Positions 28,248 to 36,797 of a DNA stretch of 64,000 nt are shown here, in pieces. The translations under genes and the position numbers were made by a program. The stretch comes from Nocardioides sp. T2.26MG-1. GTDB lineage: Bacteria > Actinomycetota > Actinomycetes > Propionibacteriales > Nocardioidaceae. The notes under the pieces are model-generated. The model was not told the origin of the DNA. It ran no database searches and was given only the letters and a program-made list of their open reading frames with translations. Location of the stretch: NCBI RefSeq assembly GCF_950101795.1, contig NZ_CATNLZ010000012.1:124001-188000 (forward strand), in the 5' to 3' direction. Every line of letters starts with the position of its first letter. Position 1 is the stretch's first letter.

Positions 28248-28334
28248 CGGCCCACCTCCTGGTGCTGGCGCGCTGTCGGGCGCGCGGTCGGACACGTTAC
28301 CCGCACCAACGGTGGTTGAAACTTGGATATTCCG

Positions 28335-30368
28335 TCAAGAGGCGGTCAGCGGCGGCAGATGGACCCGGAACGTGGTGCCCTCCCCCGCCGCGGACTCCAC
28401 GCTCATCGAGCCACCGTGCTTCTCGACGATCGCGTGCGCGATCGACAGCCCCAGCCCGCTGCCGGGGATGGCCTGCTCCTGGGCCAGCGAGGAGCGGAAG
28501 AACCGACTGAACAGGCGCTCCTGCTCCTGCACCGGGATGCCGATGCCGGTGTCGCTGACCTCGAGGACGATGTGGTGAGTGGGGTTGTCGGGCGCCACCC
28601 GCAGCCGGACGGCGATCCGACCGCCCTCGGGGGTGAACTTGATCGCGTTGCCGACGAGGTTGATCACCACCCGCTCGAGCATGTCCCGGTCGCCGAGGAA
28701 CGGCATCGGCTCGTCGGGGAGGTCGAGGTCCAGGTGCAGCGCACGTCGCTGGAGCATCGGCGCCACGACCGTGGTGCCGGCCGAGACGATCGTGCGGAGG
28801 TCGAAGACCCGGTCCGAGAACCCGATCTCGTCCTCCTGGACCCGCGAGAGCGTGAGGAGGTCGTTGATCAGCGAGAGCAGCCGGGTGCTGTTGGCCGCGA
28901 CCCGGCGCAGCGCATCGAGCTGGGCGGGCATGAGCTCGCCGTACACCCCGTCCTCGAGCATCTCGGTGTAGCCCAGGATGCTGGTGATCGGGGTGCGCAG
29001 CTCGTGGCTGACGCTCGACACGAAGGCGTCCTTGACCTGGTCGACCTCCCGCAGTCGCTCCACGGCCTGCCGCTCGGTCTCGAGGGACTCGACCAGGCGG
29101 GCCTCGGCCTCGACGCGATCGGTGATGTCCTCCGACGTGCTGACGTAGCCGATCACCTGACCGCGGTCGTCCTTGATCCGGTTGAGCGACATCCAGTGGT
29201 CGCGCTCCACGCCGTCCTTGCGGAGGAACCGCATGTCGGTGGCGCCCTTGCCGATCAGCGCGGCCGCGACCACGCCGAAGTCGGCGGCCACCCCGAGCTC
29301 CGCGGCCTTCTCGACGACCGCGCGGTCGGAGTGGAACTGGCGGGTGAGCCGACCGAGCACCTCCTCGGCGCGGTAGCCGAGCAGCCGCTCCGCGCCCGGG
29401 TTGAAGAGCGTCACCCGGCCGAGCTCGTCGGTGCCGATGATCGCCACACCCGTGGTGCCGTTGACGATGTTCTGGACCTTGTCGCGCTCGGCGGCGCTCT
29501 GGCGCGCGTGCTCGAGCTGCTCGCCGACGGTGAGGACGAGGGGGATCACGACGAGCGCGCAGACCGCGCCGTACGTCGCCAGCAGGATGCCCTGGCCGTC
29601 GGCCGAGAGCTCGAAGCTCTGCCCGGCGTTGGCGAACGGGCCGTGCCCCCAGGTGGTGAGTGGGATCGCGAACGCCAGCACCGCCAGCAGCTGGGCCAGC
29701 GCCTCGTAGGGGCTGCTGCGCATCGCGCCCCAGACGAGCACGGGGATCACGAGGAACACGATCGAGGCGGAGTCCTGCGGGAGGAAGACGGCCGGCGTGA
29801 TCGTCACGATCAGCACCCACTGCGCGATGCGCTCGCCCCGCGACGCGACCGGGGCGTGGTAGCGCAGCCGACAGAAGAGCGGGACCACCGTGAGCTGGGC
29901 GCCGAGGTGGGAGGTTCCGACCGCGAGGGCGAGCAGGCCCGGGTCACCCCAGCCGGTCACCAGGCCGGTGAGGGCGGCGGCCGCGGCGACCACACTCGCC
30001 CCGGCGAACCCGCCACCAAGAAAGCGGGCGAGGTCCGCGCTGGTGCGCAGCTCCGCCCGCTCGCGCCGACCCTGGGCGAGGATCCGCCACATCGTCCACA
30101 CGCCGAGGGAGAGGCCGACGCCGAGTCCCGCGGCGACGTCGAGGTCTCGCCCGCCGACCCAGATGCTCCCCGTCGCGAGCACCGCGACCAGCACGACCAG
30201 CAGCGGTGTGCGGGGCCGCGATGTGACCATGAGGCAGCCCGTGGCGAGGCCGACCGGCCAGATCCCGATCGCGTGACCGCCGTCCGGCGCGCCCTGCACC
30301 GCGGTGACACCCACCAGCGTCATCGGGACGAGCAGCACGATGACGCGCGCGATCCACGATCTCGCCAC
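28335..30368 (-). CDS. MASE1-like membrane, PAS, hybrid-free sensor histidine kinase
   Basis: A 677-residue kinase. Residues 1-290 hold eight or so transmembrane helices resembling a MASE1 sensor. A PAS domain follows (NGTTGVAIIGTDELGRV to GYVSTSEDITDR, about 310-430). HisKA is VSSVSHELRTPITSI near residue 460; HATPase has INLVGNAIKFTPEGG, VSDTGIGIP and GSGLGLSIAHAI. No response regulator is adjacent, so it is an orphan. The start is uncertain: I chose GTG at 30368, seven bases after GGAGG; another GTG lies six bases upstream. The FAD oxidoreductase gene is divergent 107 bases away. Confidence 0.87.
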   Translation of the reverse strand: MARSWIARVIVLLVPMTLVGVTAVQGAPDGGHAIGIWPVGLATGCLMVTSRPRTPLLVVLVAVLATGSIWVGGRDLDVAAGLGVGLSLGVWTMWRILAQGRRERAELRTSADLARFLGGGFAGASVVAAAAALTGLVTGWGDPGLLALAVGTSHLGAQLTVVPLFCRLRYHAPVASRGERIAQWVLIVTITPAVFLPQDSASIVFLVIPVLVWGAMRSSPYEALAQLLAVLAFAIPLTTWGHGPFANAGQSFELSADGQGILLATYGAVCALVVIPLVLTVGEQLEHARQSAAERDKVQNIVNGTTGVAIIGTDELGRVTLFNPGAERLLGYRAEEVLGRLTRQFHSDRAVVEKAAELGVAADFGVVAAALIGKGATDMRFLRKDGVERDHWMSLNRIKDDRGQVIGYVSTSEDITDRVEAEARLVESLETERQAVERLREVDQVKDAFVSSVSHELRTPITSILGYTEMLEDGVYGELMPAQLDALRRVAANSTRLLSLINDLLTLSRVQEDEIGFSDRVFDLRTIVSAGTTVVAPMLQRRALHLDLDLPDEPMPFLGDRDMLERVVINLVGNAIKFTPEGGRIAVRLRVAPDNPTHHIVLEVSDTGIGIPVQEQERLFSRFFRSSLAQEQAIPGSGLGLSIAHAIVEKHGGSMSVESAAGEGTTFRVHLPPLTAS

Positions 30369-30475
30369 AACCACCCCTCCCGAGCGCCCGTCCGGCACTC
30401 CGTCGCCGGGACCATCTTGGCGGTGCCGAGGCCCGTGCGCGCGGCGAACTGCCGGACGCGCACTACGTTGGTCCG

Positions 30476-32047
30476 GTGACGTCGTCGAAGAACAGCTATG
30501 ACGTGGTGGTCGTGGGGGGCGGGCACAACGGCCTGGTCGCCGCGTCCTACCTCGCCCGCGCAGGGCTCTCGGTGCTCGTGCTCGAGCGGCTCGCCCGGAC
30601 CGGCGGCGCGGCGATCTCGGCCCAGGCGTTCCCGGGCCAGCCCGCCCGTCTGTCGAGGTACTCCTACCTGGTCTCGCTGATGCCCGAGCAGCTGATCGCC
30701 GACCTCGAGCTGGACCTGCGGCTCGCGTCCCGGTCGGTGGCGTCGTACACGCCCACGATCCGCGACGGCCGGCACGGCGGGCTGCTGGTCGAGCGGCCCG
30801 CGGGGCCGCGGACCGCGGAGTCCTTCCGTGCCCTGACCGGCGGCGACGAGGAGTACGCCGCCTGGGACCGCTTCTATGGCGACGTCGGCGCGCTCGCGGC
30901 GGCGGTCGCCCCAACGCTCCTCCAGCCGCTGCCGCTCGAGCGCGAGATCCGCGACCGGGTCGACCCCGGCGTGTGGCGCGACTTCGTCGTGAACCCGATC
31001 GGCGAGACGATCGAGGCGCGCTTCGCCGACGACACGGTGCGCGGCGTCGCCGCGACGGACGCGCTGATCGGCACGTTCGCCTCGCTCCGCGACCGCTCCC
31101 TGGTCCAGAACCGCTGCTTCCTCTACCACCTGATCGGCAACGGCACCGGCGAGTGGCGCGTCCCGGTCGGCGGGATGGGCGCCGTTACCGACGCCCTGGC
31201 CCGCGCGGCCACCACCGCCGGCGCCGAGATCCTGACGTCCGCCGGTGTGAGCGCGATCCGCGCCAGTGACGACGGCGCCGAGGTCACCTGGCACGACGGC
31301 GCGGGCTCGCACACCGTCGCCGCCGGGCGGGTGCTCTCCAACGTCGCGCCCTGGGTGCTGCGGATCCTGCTGGGCGAGGGCGAGGAGCCGGGGACCAAGC
31401 CCGAGGGGTCGCAGGTCAAGATCAACCTCCTCCTCGACCGGCTGCCCCGGCTGAAGTCCGGCGTCGACCCGCGGATCGCGTTCGCGGGGACCCTGCACCT
31501 CGCCGAGGACTACACCCAGCTCGAGGCGGCGTACGCCGACGCGGCCGCCGGCCGGGTCCCGACCGTGCTGCCCGGAGAGATCTACTGCCACTCGCTGACC
31601 GACCCCTCGATCCTCGGCGACTCCCCGGCCGGCACCCACACGCTGACGTACTTCGGCGTGCACACTCCCGCCTCGCTCTTCGACACCGACCCCGAGGGCG
31701 CCAAGCGGCTCGCGGTCGGCCGGGCCCTGGCCGCCCTCGACGAGCACCTGGCCGAGCCGATCGAGTCGTGCCTGGCGCGGGACGCCGACGGCAACCTGTG
31801 CATCGAGGCGAAGATCCCGCAGGACGTCGAGGCGGACCTGGCCATGCCGGGCGGGCACATCTTCCACGGCGACCTCGACTGGCCGTGGGCGCCGAACCGC
31901 TCCCGGCTCGAGACCCCGGCCCAGCAGTGGGGCGTGCAGACCGCGATCGACTCGGTGCTGATGTGCGGCTCGGGGTCGCGCCGCGGCGGCGCCGTGTCCG
32001 GTCTCGGTGGGCACAGCGCCGCCCAGGCCGTGCTGGCCTCGCGCTGA
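30476..32047 (+). CDS. Phytoene-desaturase-like FAD-dependent oxidoreductase (PYROXD2-like)
   Basis: A 523-residue flavoprotein from a GTG start. The Rossmann dinucleotide motif is VVVGGGHNGLVAA near residues 11-23, with the acidic ribose-binding residue in VLERLARTGG. The C-terminal FAD motif region is MCGSGSRRGGAVSGLGGHSA. Family members act on isoprenoid or other hydrophobic substrates; the carotenoid genes that would mark a true desaturase are absent, so the substrate is unknown. The gene is followed 57 bases later by tRNA-Lys and is divergent from the MASE1-type kinase. Confidence 0.85.
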   Translation: MTSSKNSYDVVVVGGGHNGLVAASYLARAGLSVLVLERLARTGGAAISAQAFPGQPARLSRYSYLVSLMPEQLIADLELDLRLASRSVASYTPTIRDGRHGGLLVERPAGPRTAESFRALTGGDEEYAAWDRFYGDVGALAAAVAPTLLQPLPLEREIRDRVDPGVWRDFVVNPIGETIEARFADDTVRGVAATDALIGTFASLRDRSLVQNRCFLYHLIGNGTGEWRVPVGGMGAVTDALARAATTAGAEILTSAGVSAIRASDDGAEVTWHDGAGSHTVAAGRVLSNVAPWVLRILLGEGEEPGTKPEGSQVKINLLLDRLPRLKSGVDPRIAFAGTLHLAEDYTQLEAAYADAAAGRVPTVLPGEIYCHSLTDPSILGDSPAGTHTLTYFGVHTPASLFDTDPEGAKRLAVGRALAALDEHLAEPIESCLARDADGNLCIEAKIPQDVEADLAMPGGHIFHGDLDWPWAPNRSRLETPAQQWGVQTAIDSVLMCGSGSRRGGAVSGLGGHSAAQAVLASR

Positions 32048-32104
32048 ACCTCGATTTCGAGACCGCTCGGCCCACTGGTAGAGTTCACGTCGCTTCAACA
32101 GCAC

Positions 32105-32177
<73 letters not shown>

Positions 32178-32183
32178 CGACAC

Positions 32184-32218
32184 CGAAGGCCAGGACGCAC
32201 CACGCGTCCTGGCCTTCG
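32184..32218. terminator. Bidirectional terminator between tRNA-Lys and egtD
   Basis: A perfect 15-base stem, CGAAGGCCAGGACGC (32184-32198) with GCGTCCTGGCCTTCG (32204-32218), and a five-base ACCAC loop. It starts seven bases after the tRNA and lies 34 bases before the end of the convergent egtD. Confidence 0.85.
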
Positions 32219-32251
32219 TCGTCGGCGCCGCGGCGTCCGGCAGCACGACCC

Positions 32252-33229
32252 TCAGCGGCGGCGGGCCAGGGTGACGGCGAAGTCGCCGTCGGGATCGGTG
32301 CAGGTGCGCACGACATCGAAGCCCGCGGCATCGAGCTCGGCCGCGATGCCCTCGAGGCGGAACTTGGTGGAGATCTCGATGTGGAGCTCCTCGCCGACCG
32401 GCAGGTCGAGGTCGAGGCCGGCGCCGGGGATCCGCACCTGCTGCGGCATCTCGGCGCGCAGGCGGAGGTCCATCCGCTCCATGCGCCCGTCCCACATCGG
32501 GGCGTAGCTGAAGCCGTCGGGGTCGAAGTCGGCACCGAGCTCACGGTTGAGGACCCGCAGCATGTTGCGGACGAAGGCCTCGGTCACTCCCGCGGCGTCG
32601 TCGTAGGCGGCGACCAGCCGGTCGGCCTCCTTGACCAGGTCGGTGCCGAGCAGCAGCCACTCGCCGGGCTCCAGGGAGTCGCCGAGCACGCCGAGGAAGG
32701 CACCGCGCTCCTCGACATAGAAGTTGCCGATGGTGCTCCCGAGGAAGGCGATCATCCGCCGGTCGCCGCGCGGCAGCCGGCCCAGGTGCAAGGTGAAGTC
32801 GCCGACCACGGCCTCGACGGCCAGGCCCGGGTAGCGCTCGGAGAGCGAGACGGCCGCCGCGCGCAGGGTTCCCTCCGACACGTCGACCGGCACGAACCGG
32901 CGCAGCTGCTCGGCGCGGGTGAAGGCGTCGAGCAGCAGCAGGGTCTTCTCGCTGGTGCCGCTGCCGAGCTCCACGAGCGTCGTCGCGTCGCACGCGGCGA
33001 CGATCTCGTCGGCGTACTCCTCGAGGATCGCCCGCTCCGCCCGCGTCGGGTAGTACTCCGGCAGCCGCGTGATCTCGTCGAAGAGCCGCGAGCCCTCGTC
33101 GTCGTACAGCCACTTCGGCGGGAGCCGCAGCGGGTGCGCACGCAGCCCGCGCCGGACGTCCTCCACCAGCGACGTCGCGGCGTGCGTGGGGTCGAGCAGC
33201 ACCGAGACGACCGGCTCCACCCGGCTCAC
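32252..33229 (-). CDS. egtD: L-histidine N(alpha)-methyltransferase
   Basis: A 325-residue SAM-dependent enzyme that trimethylates histidine to hercynine, the first dedicated step of ergothioneine synthesis. Family features are PPKWLYDDEGSRLFDEI near residue 37, LPEYYPTRAE, the SAM-binding ELGSGTSEKT, FLGSTIGNF and GTDLVKEADRLVAAYDD. The start is GTG overlapping the egtB stop as GTGA. Length matches EgtD (about 320). Together with egtB it can supply hercynine and its sulfoxide conjugate; no egtA, egtC or egtE is next to it. Confidence 0.96.
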   Translation of the reverse strand: MSRVEPVVSVLLDPTHAATSLVEDVRRGLRAHPLRLPPKWLYDDEGSRLFDEITRLPEYYPTRAERAILEEYADEIVAACDATTLVELGSGTSEKTLLLLDAFTRAEQLRRFVPVDVSEGTLRAAAVSLSERYPGLAVEAVVGDFTLHLGRLPRGDRRMIAFLGSTIGNFYVEERGAFLGVLGDSLEPGEWLLLGTDLVKEADRLVAAYDDAAGVTEAFVRNMLRVLNRELGADFDPDGFSYAPMWDGRMERMDLRLRAEMPQQVRIPGAGLDLDLPVGEELHIEISTKFRLEGIAAELDAAGFDVVRTCTDPDGDFAVTLARRR

Positions 33230-34545
33230 CCGGCGACCGCCGTACGCGCCCGGTCGCCGGCCCCGCCGTCGGCCAACCGCACGCCGGTCAGTGCCCACCG
33301 CGCACGGTGCGGGAAGAAGTTGCGGTACGTCGCCCGCGCGTGCCCCGGCGGCGTGAGCGCACACCCGCCACGCAGCACCATCTGGTCGGACATGAACTTG
33401 CCGTTGTACTCCCCGATCGCACCCGCGGCCGGGTGGAAGCCCGGATAGGGGAGGTACGCCGAGGAGGTCCACTCCCAGCAGTCGCCGTAGACCTGCCGCA
33501 GTCGACTGCCGCCGAGCGCCGGCGCCGCCGGCCCCGGGTGGAAGCTGCTCCGATCGGCGAGGTTGCCTCCCGAGGCCGCGGCGTCGGCCTGGCCGTCGGA
33601 CACGACGGCGTGCTCCCACTCGGACTCGGTCGGCAGGCGCTTGCCCGCCCAGGTGGCATAGGCGTCGGCCTCGTAGTGGCTGACATGGCTCACGGGCAGC
33701 CCTGGGTTGACCGGCCAGGTGCCGTGCAGGGTGTGCTCGAACCAGGTGCCGTCCTGCTGCGTCCAGTACATCGGCGCCGCCCAGCCCTCCTCACGCACGC
33801 GGGCCCAGCCGTCGGACAGCCACAGCTCGTGGCGGTGGTAGCCGCCGTCCGCCATGAACTCCAGCCACTCGGCGTTGGTGACGAGCCGGTCCGCGATCCG
33901 GTAGGGCTCGAGCCACTGCCGGTGTCGGGGCAGCTCGTTGTCGAACGCGAAGCCGTCGCCCTCGTGACCGACCTCGACGAGGCCGCCCGGCACGTCGACC
34001 CAGCCGAGCTCGTCGGGCTCGCAGAGGGCCCGCCGCTCCCCGGCGTACGCCGGCTGCAGCGGGTTGCGCGACAGCACGTGCTTGATGTCCATCAGCAGCA
34101 GCTCCTGGTGCTGCTGCTCGTGGTGGAAGCCCAGCTCCAGCGTCGGCCCGAGCTTGAGGAGCGTCCCGTCGTCGAGCCCGTCGACGAGGTCGCGCAGCCG
34201 CTCGTCGACGTTGCGCCGGTAGACCCCGACGTCATGGGCGCCGGGGCGGGTGATGACCCCCCGCTCGGGGCGCGCGTACCGCGGACCCACCGACTCGTAG
34301 TAGCTGTTGAACAGGAACCAGTAGGTGTCCTGGAACGGCGCGAACCCGCTCTCGTGGTCGGCCAGCACGAACGTCTCGAAGAACCACGTGACGTGCGCCC
34401 GGTGCCACTTGGTCGGCGAGACGTCAGCCATCGACTGCGCCGTCTGGTCCTCAGGCGACAGTGGCGCGGCCAGTGCCTCCGTGTAGGAGCGGACCCGGTC
34501 GTACCGCTCCAGTATCTGCGCGGGGTCCGGATCGAGATTCGACAT
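33226..34545 (-). CDS. egtB: Ergothioneine sulfoxide synthase EgtB
   Basis: A 439-residue non-heme iron enzyme joining hercynine to a cysteine-containing thiol with O2. The N-terminal DinB-like domain gives the iron ligands (WHRAHVTWFFETF near residue 48 and LGFHHEQQHQELL near residue 140, with its HxHxE-like triad). The C-terminal sulfatase-modifying-factor-like domain shows GKRLPTESEWEHA, YGDCWEWTSSAY and GGCALTPPGHARATYRNFFP. The ATG start is followed by overlap with egtD. Whether it uses gamma-glutamylcysteine or cysteine cannot be read from sequence alone; the lack of neighbouring egtA and egtC leaves direct cysteine use open. Confidence 0.95.
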   Translation of the reverse strand: MSNLDPDPAQILERYDRVRSYTEALAAPLSPEDQTAQSMADVSPTKWHRAHVTWFFETFVLADHESGFAPFQDTYWFLFNSYYESVGPRYARPERGVITRPGAHDVGVYRRNVDERLRDLVDGLDDGTLLKLGPTLELGFHHEQQHQELLLMDIKHVLSRNPLQPAYAGERRALCEPDELGWVDVPGGLVEVGHEGDGFAFDNELPRHRQWLEPYRIADRLVTNAEWLEFMADGGYHRHELWLSDGWARVREEGWAAPMYWTQQDGTWFEHTLHGTWPVNPGLPVSHVSHYEADAYATWAGKRLPTESEWEHAVVSDGQADAAASGGNLADRSSFHPGPAAPALGGSRLRQVYGDCWEWTSSAYLPYPGFHPAAGAIGEYNGKFMSDQMVLRGGCALTPPGHARATYRNFFPHRARWALTGVRLADGGAGDRARTAVAG

Positions 34546-34667
34546 GCCGTAGGTCCTTCCGAGAAGCAGATCGAGCGGCGGTCGCGAGCACCCACCTCCT
34601 GCATCTTCACCCTGGCAGATCGTGCTGCGGGCCGCCAGCCTCCCGATCGCGGGAGACCGCCGGCATC

Positions 34668-34688
34668 GGTGACGGCGCGGATGTCACC
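34668..34688. promoter_or_regulatory. Candidate operator: GGTGAC-N9-GTCACC inverted repeat
   Basis: Perfect six-base arms GGTGAC (34668-34673) and GTCACC (34683-34688), 51 bases before the LuxR-type gene start and in the egtB upstream gap. The upstream region of the related regulator at 8741-9394 also has a GTCACC near 9400. Confidence 0.35.
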
Positions 34689-34739
34689 CTTTCGGGCGTA
34701 GCGCTATGGCAGCGAACCACGGCCGTCTGGAGCCACGAT

Positions 34740-35324
34740 GTGCAGGTGCGTGCAGAGCCGACCCGTGTGGGGATCGTGAGTCACCAGGAGGTCATGGGCA
34801 AGGGGCTGGCCGCGATGCTCGCCGAGCACCCCGAGCGAGTCGTCGTCACCGGCGTCGAGGATGCCCAGGTCGTCCTGTACGACGTGTTCGGCGTGAACCG
34901 CAACCAGGGCTCGGACCTCGAGCCGCTGCTCCGCGAGACCCGGGCGACCGTCCTCGCGGTGAGCCGCGACCTGCGCCCGGACCTGCGGGCCCGGGCGCTC
35001 GCCGCCGGCGCCCACGGCTGGGTGTCGATGAGCGTCACCTCGGCCGAGCTGGTCGACGCCGTCGCGGCGGCGGCCGCCGGCGAGGCGCTCACCGAGCCCG
35101 GCGACCGGCTCGGCCACGACGTCGGCCTGACGCCCCGCGAGGTGGAGGTGCTGGCCCTGATCACCCAGGGCGTGAGCAACCAGGACATCGCCGAGCGTCT
35201 GTACCTCTCGATCAACTCCGTGAAGTCCTACATCCGCTCCGCCTACGCCAAGATCGGCGCCACCTCGCGCAGCCGGGCCGTCGCCTGGTGCCTGCTGAAC
35301 GGGTTCGCGCCCGCGGACGCCTGA
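34740..35324 (+). CDS. Orphan LuxR-type regulator with degenerate receiver domain
   Basis: A 194-residue protein, GTG start. The receiver-like domain (residues 5-115) reads VGIVSHQEVM where an acidic pair is expected, keeps an Asp in VVLYDVFG, and has WVSMSVTS where the conserved lysine should be. Both the metal pocket and the lysine are thus lost, so it is probably not a normal phospho-receiver. The C-terminal LuxR domain (about 130-190) is intact: LTPREVEVLALITQG, then YLSINSVKSYIRSAY. It is the sister of the protein at 8741-9394. It is divergent from egtB, which may be a target. The GTG six bases downstream is an alternative start. Confidence 0.83.
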   Translation: MQVRAEPTRVGIVSHQEVMGKGLAAMLAEHPERVVVTGVEDAQVVLYDVFGVNRNQGSDLEPLLRETRATVLAVSRDLRPDLRARALAAGAHGWVSMSVTSAELVDAVAAAAAGEALTEPGDRLGHDVGLTPREVEVLALITQGVSNQDIAERLYLSINSVKSYIRSAYAKIGATSRSRAVAWCLLNGFAPADA

Positions 35325-35403
35325 CTCCTGCGCTCGAGCCGCTCGGCCGGGGTGTCGATCCGCGACCGCGGGAGCGCCTCGACACGACCGCCTGAGCAAG
35401 ATC

Positions 35404-35454
35404 TGCGCAATTCGCGCACGTTGCGATGATTGTTATTGATCGATCTGTGCGCGA
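35404..35454. promoter_or_regulatory. Candidate DeoR operators upstream of the GH4 gene
   Basis: TGCGC-AATTC-GCGCA at 35404-35418 is a perfect inverted repeat with a five-base spacer. A related half-site TGTGCGCGA lies at 35446-35454. The same TGCGC-N5-GCGCA pattern recurs at 38427-38441 in front of the ABC importer operon. Confidence 0.6.
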
Positions 35455-35471
35455 TCTGTCATGCTCCGGTC

Positions 35472-36779
35472 ATGACCAGGATCGTGTTCATCGGTGCCGG
35501 CTCGGCGGTCTTCACTCGTCAGCTCCTGCGTGATCTCCTCACCTTCGACGATCTGCCACCGCTCGAGCTGGTGCTGCACGACATCGATCCCGACCGGCTG
35601 CGGCTGGCCGAATGGGTGGCACAGGCGACCGTTCGCCACCACGGCCGGTCCGCCACCGTCGTGGCGACCGAGGACCGCCGCCGCGCGGTGGCGGGGGCCG
35701 ACTTCGTCATCAACACCGTCAACATCGGCGGCCACGCAGCGACGGTGACGGACTTCGACGTACCCGAGAGCTTCGGCGTGCGGCAGACGATCGGGGACAC
35801 GCTGGGGGTCGGCGGGGTGTTCCGCGCGCTGCGCACCTTCCCGTTCCTCGACGCGCTCGCTGCGGAGATGAGCGAGCTCGCCCCGGACGCCTGGCTGCTC
35901 AACTACACCAACCCGATGGCGATGAACGTCGGCTACCTGGCGCGGCGGCACCCCGAGGTGCGCACCCTCGGCCTGTGCCACTCGGTGCACTGGACCGTCC
36001 ACGACCTGTCGCGCCTCGTCGGTGTGCCGCTCGACGAGGTCACCTACCGCAGCGCCGGGGTCAACCACCAGGCCTGGGTCCTGGACTGGCGTCGCGGCGA
36101 GGAGGACCTCTACCCGCTGCTCGACCGGGCCATCGCGGCCGACCCCGGGCTCCGCCGCCGGGTGCGCGTCGACATGTACCGGCGCCTCGGGTACTACCCG
36201 ACGGAGACCAGCGAGCACTCCTCGGAGTACGTCCCGTGGTACCTCCACGACGACGCAGAGGTCGAGCGGCTCCGCATCCCGCTGCGCGACTACGTCGGCA
36301 TCAGCGCCGCCAACGCCGAGGAGGTCGAGGGTCTGGTGCGCGGCGGCCCGGACGTGCCGTACGTCGAGCCGCCCGAGCAGGCCGCGGAGTACGCCCCCCA
36401 GGTCATCCACAGTCTCCTCACCGGCACCACCCGGGAGATCCAGGCGACCGTGCCCAACCTCGGGCTGATCGACAACCTGCCCGCCGGTGCGCCCGTCGAG
36501 GCTCCCGTCGTCGTGGGCGCCGAGGTCCGCCCCACACCGGTCGGCGAGCTCCCCGCGCAGTGCGCCGCCCTCAACTCGGCGTTCCTCCAGGTCGTCGAGC
36601 TCACCGTGCGGGCCGCGGTCGAGGAGCGGCCGGAGCTGGTGCGCCAGGCGCTGATGGTCGACCCCAACACCGCCGCGACCCTGGACGTCGGGCGGATCTG
36701 GGCACTCGCGGACGCGATGGTGGCCGCACACGGCGACCTCCTGGCCCCGCCGCTGCGGGTCGCCGTCCCGCTGGACTGA
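35472..36779 (+). CDS. Glycoside hydrolase family 4 (alpha-galactosidase-like)
   Basis: A 435-residue GH4 enzyme. The NAD-binding motif FIGAGSAVF is at residues 5-13, and acidic ribose contact LVLHDIDPDR follows. NTVNIGGH, the catalytic-region LLNYTNPMAMN and the metal-binding CHSVHW with a later AGVNHQAW are all present. GH4 enzymes use NAD+ and Mn2+ in an oxidation-elimination mechanism. The CHS motif is found in alpha-galactosidase and alpha-glucuronidase members acting on unphosphorylated sugars. With the locus downstream, an alpha-linked galactose or N-acetylgalactosamine substrate is likely but not proven. Candidate DeoR sites lie directly upstream; a DeoR gene is convergent downstream. 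Confidence 0.9.
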   Translation: MTRIVFIGAGSAVFTRQLLRDLLTFDDLPPLELVLHDIDPDRLRLAEWVAQATVRHHGRSATVVATEDRRRAVAGADFVINTVNIGGHAATVTDFDVPESFGVRQTIGDTLGVGGVFRALRTFPFLDALAAEMSELAPDAWLLNYTNPMAMNVGYLARRHPEVRTLGLCHSVHWTVHDLSRLVGVPLDEVTYRSAGVNHQAWVLDWRRGEEDLYPLLDRAIAADPGLRRRVRVDMYRRLGYYPTETSEHSSEYVPWYLHDDAEVERLRIPLRDYVGISAANAEEVEGLVRGGPDVPYVEPPEQAAEYAPQVIHSLLTGTTREIQATVPNLGLIDNLPAGAPVEAPVVVGAEVRPTPVGELPAQCAALNSAFLQVVELTVRAAVEERPELVRQALMVDPNTAATLDVGRIWALADAMVAAHGDLLAPPLRVAVPLD

Positions 36780-36797
36780 CCCCGGGCAGGGCCCAGC

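Noticed and set aside
34546..34739. Searched for a riboswitch or small RNA between egtB and the regulator gene.
   Set aside because: Only the GGTGAC/GTCACC repeat stands out; no conserved riboswitch core could be recognised.
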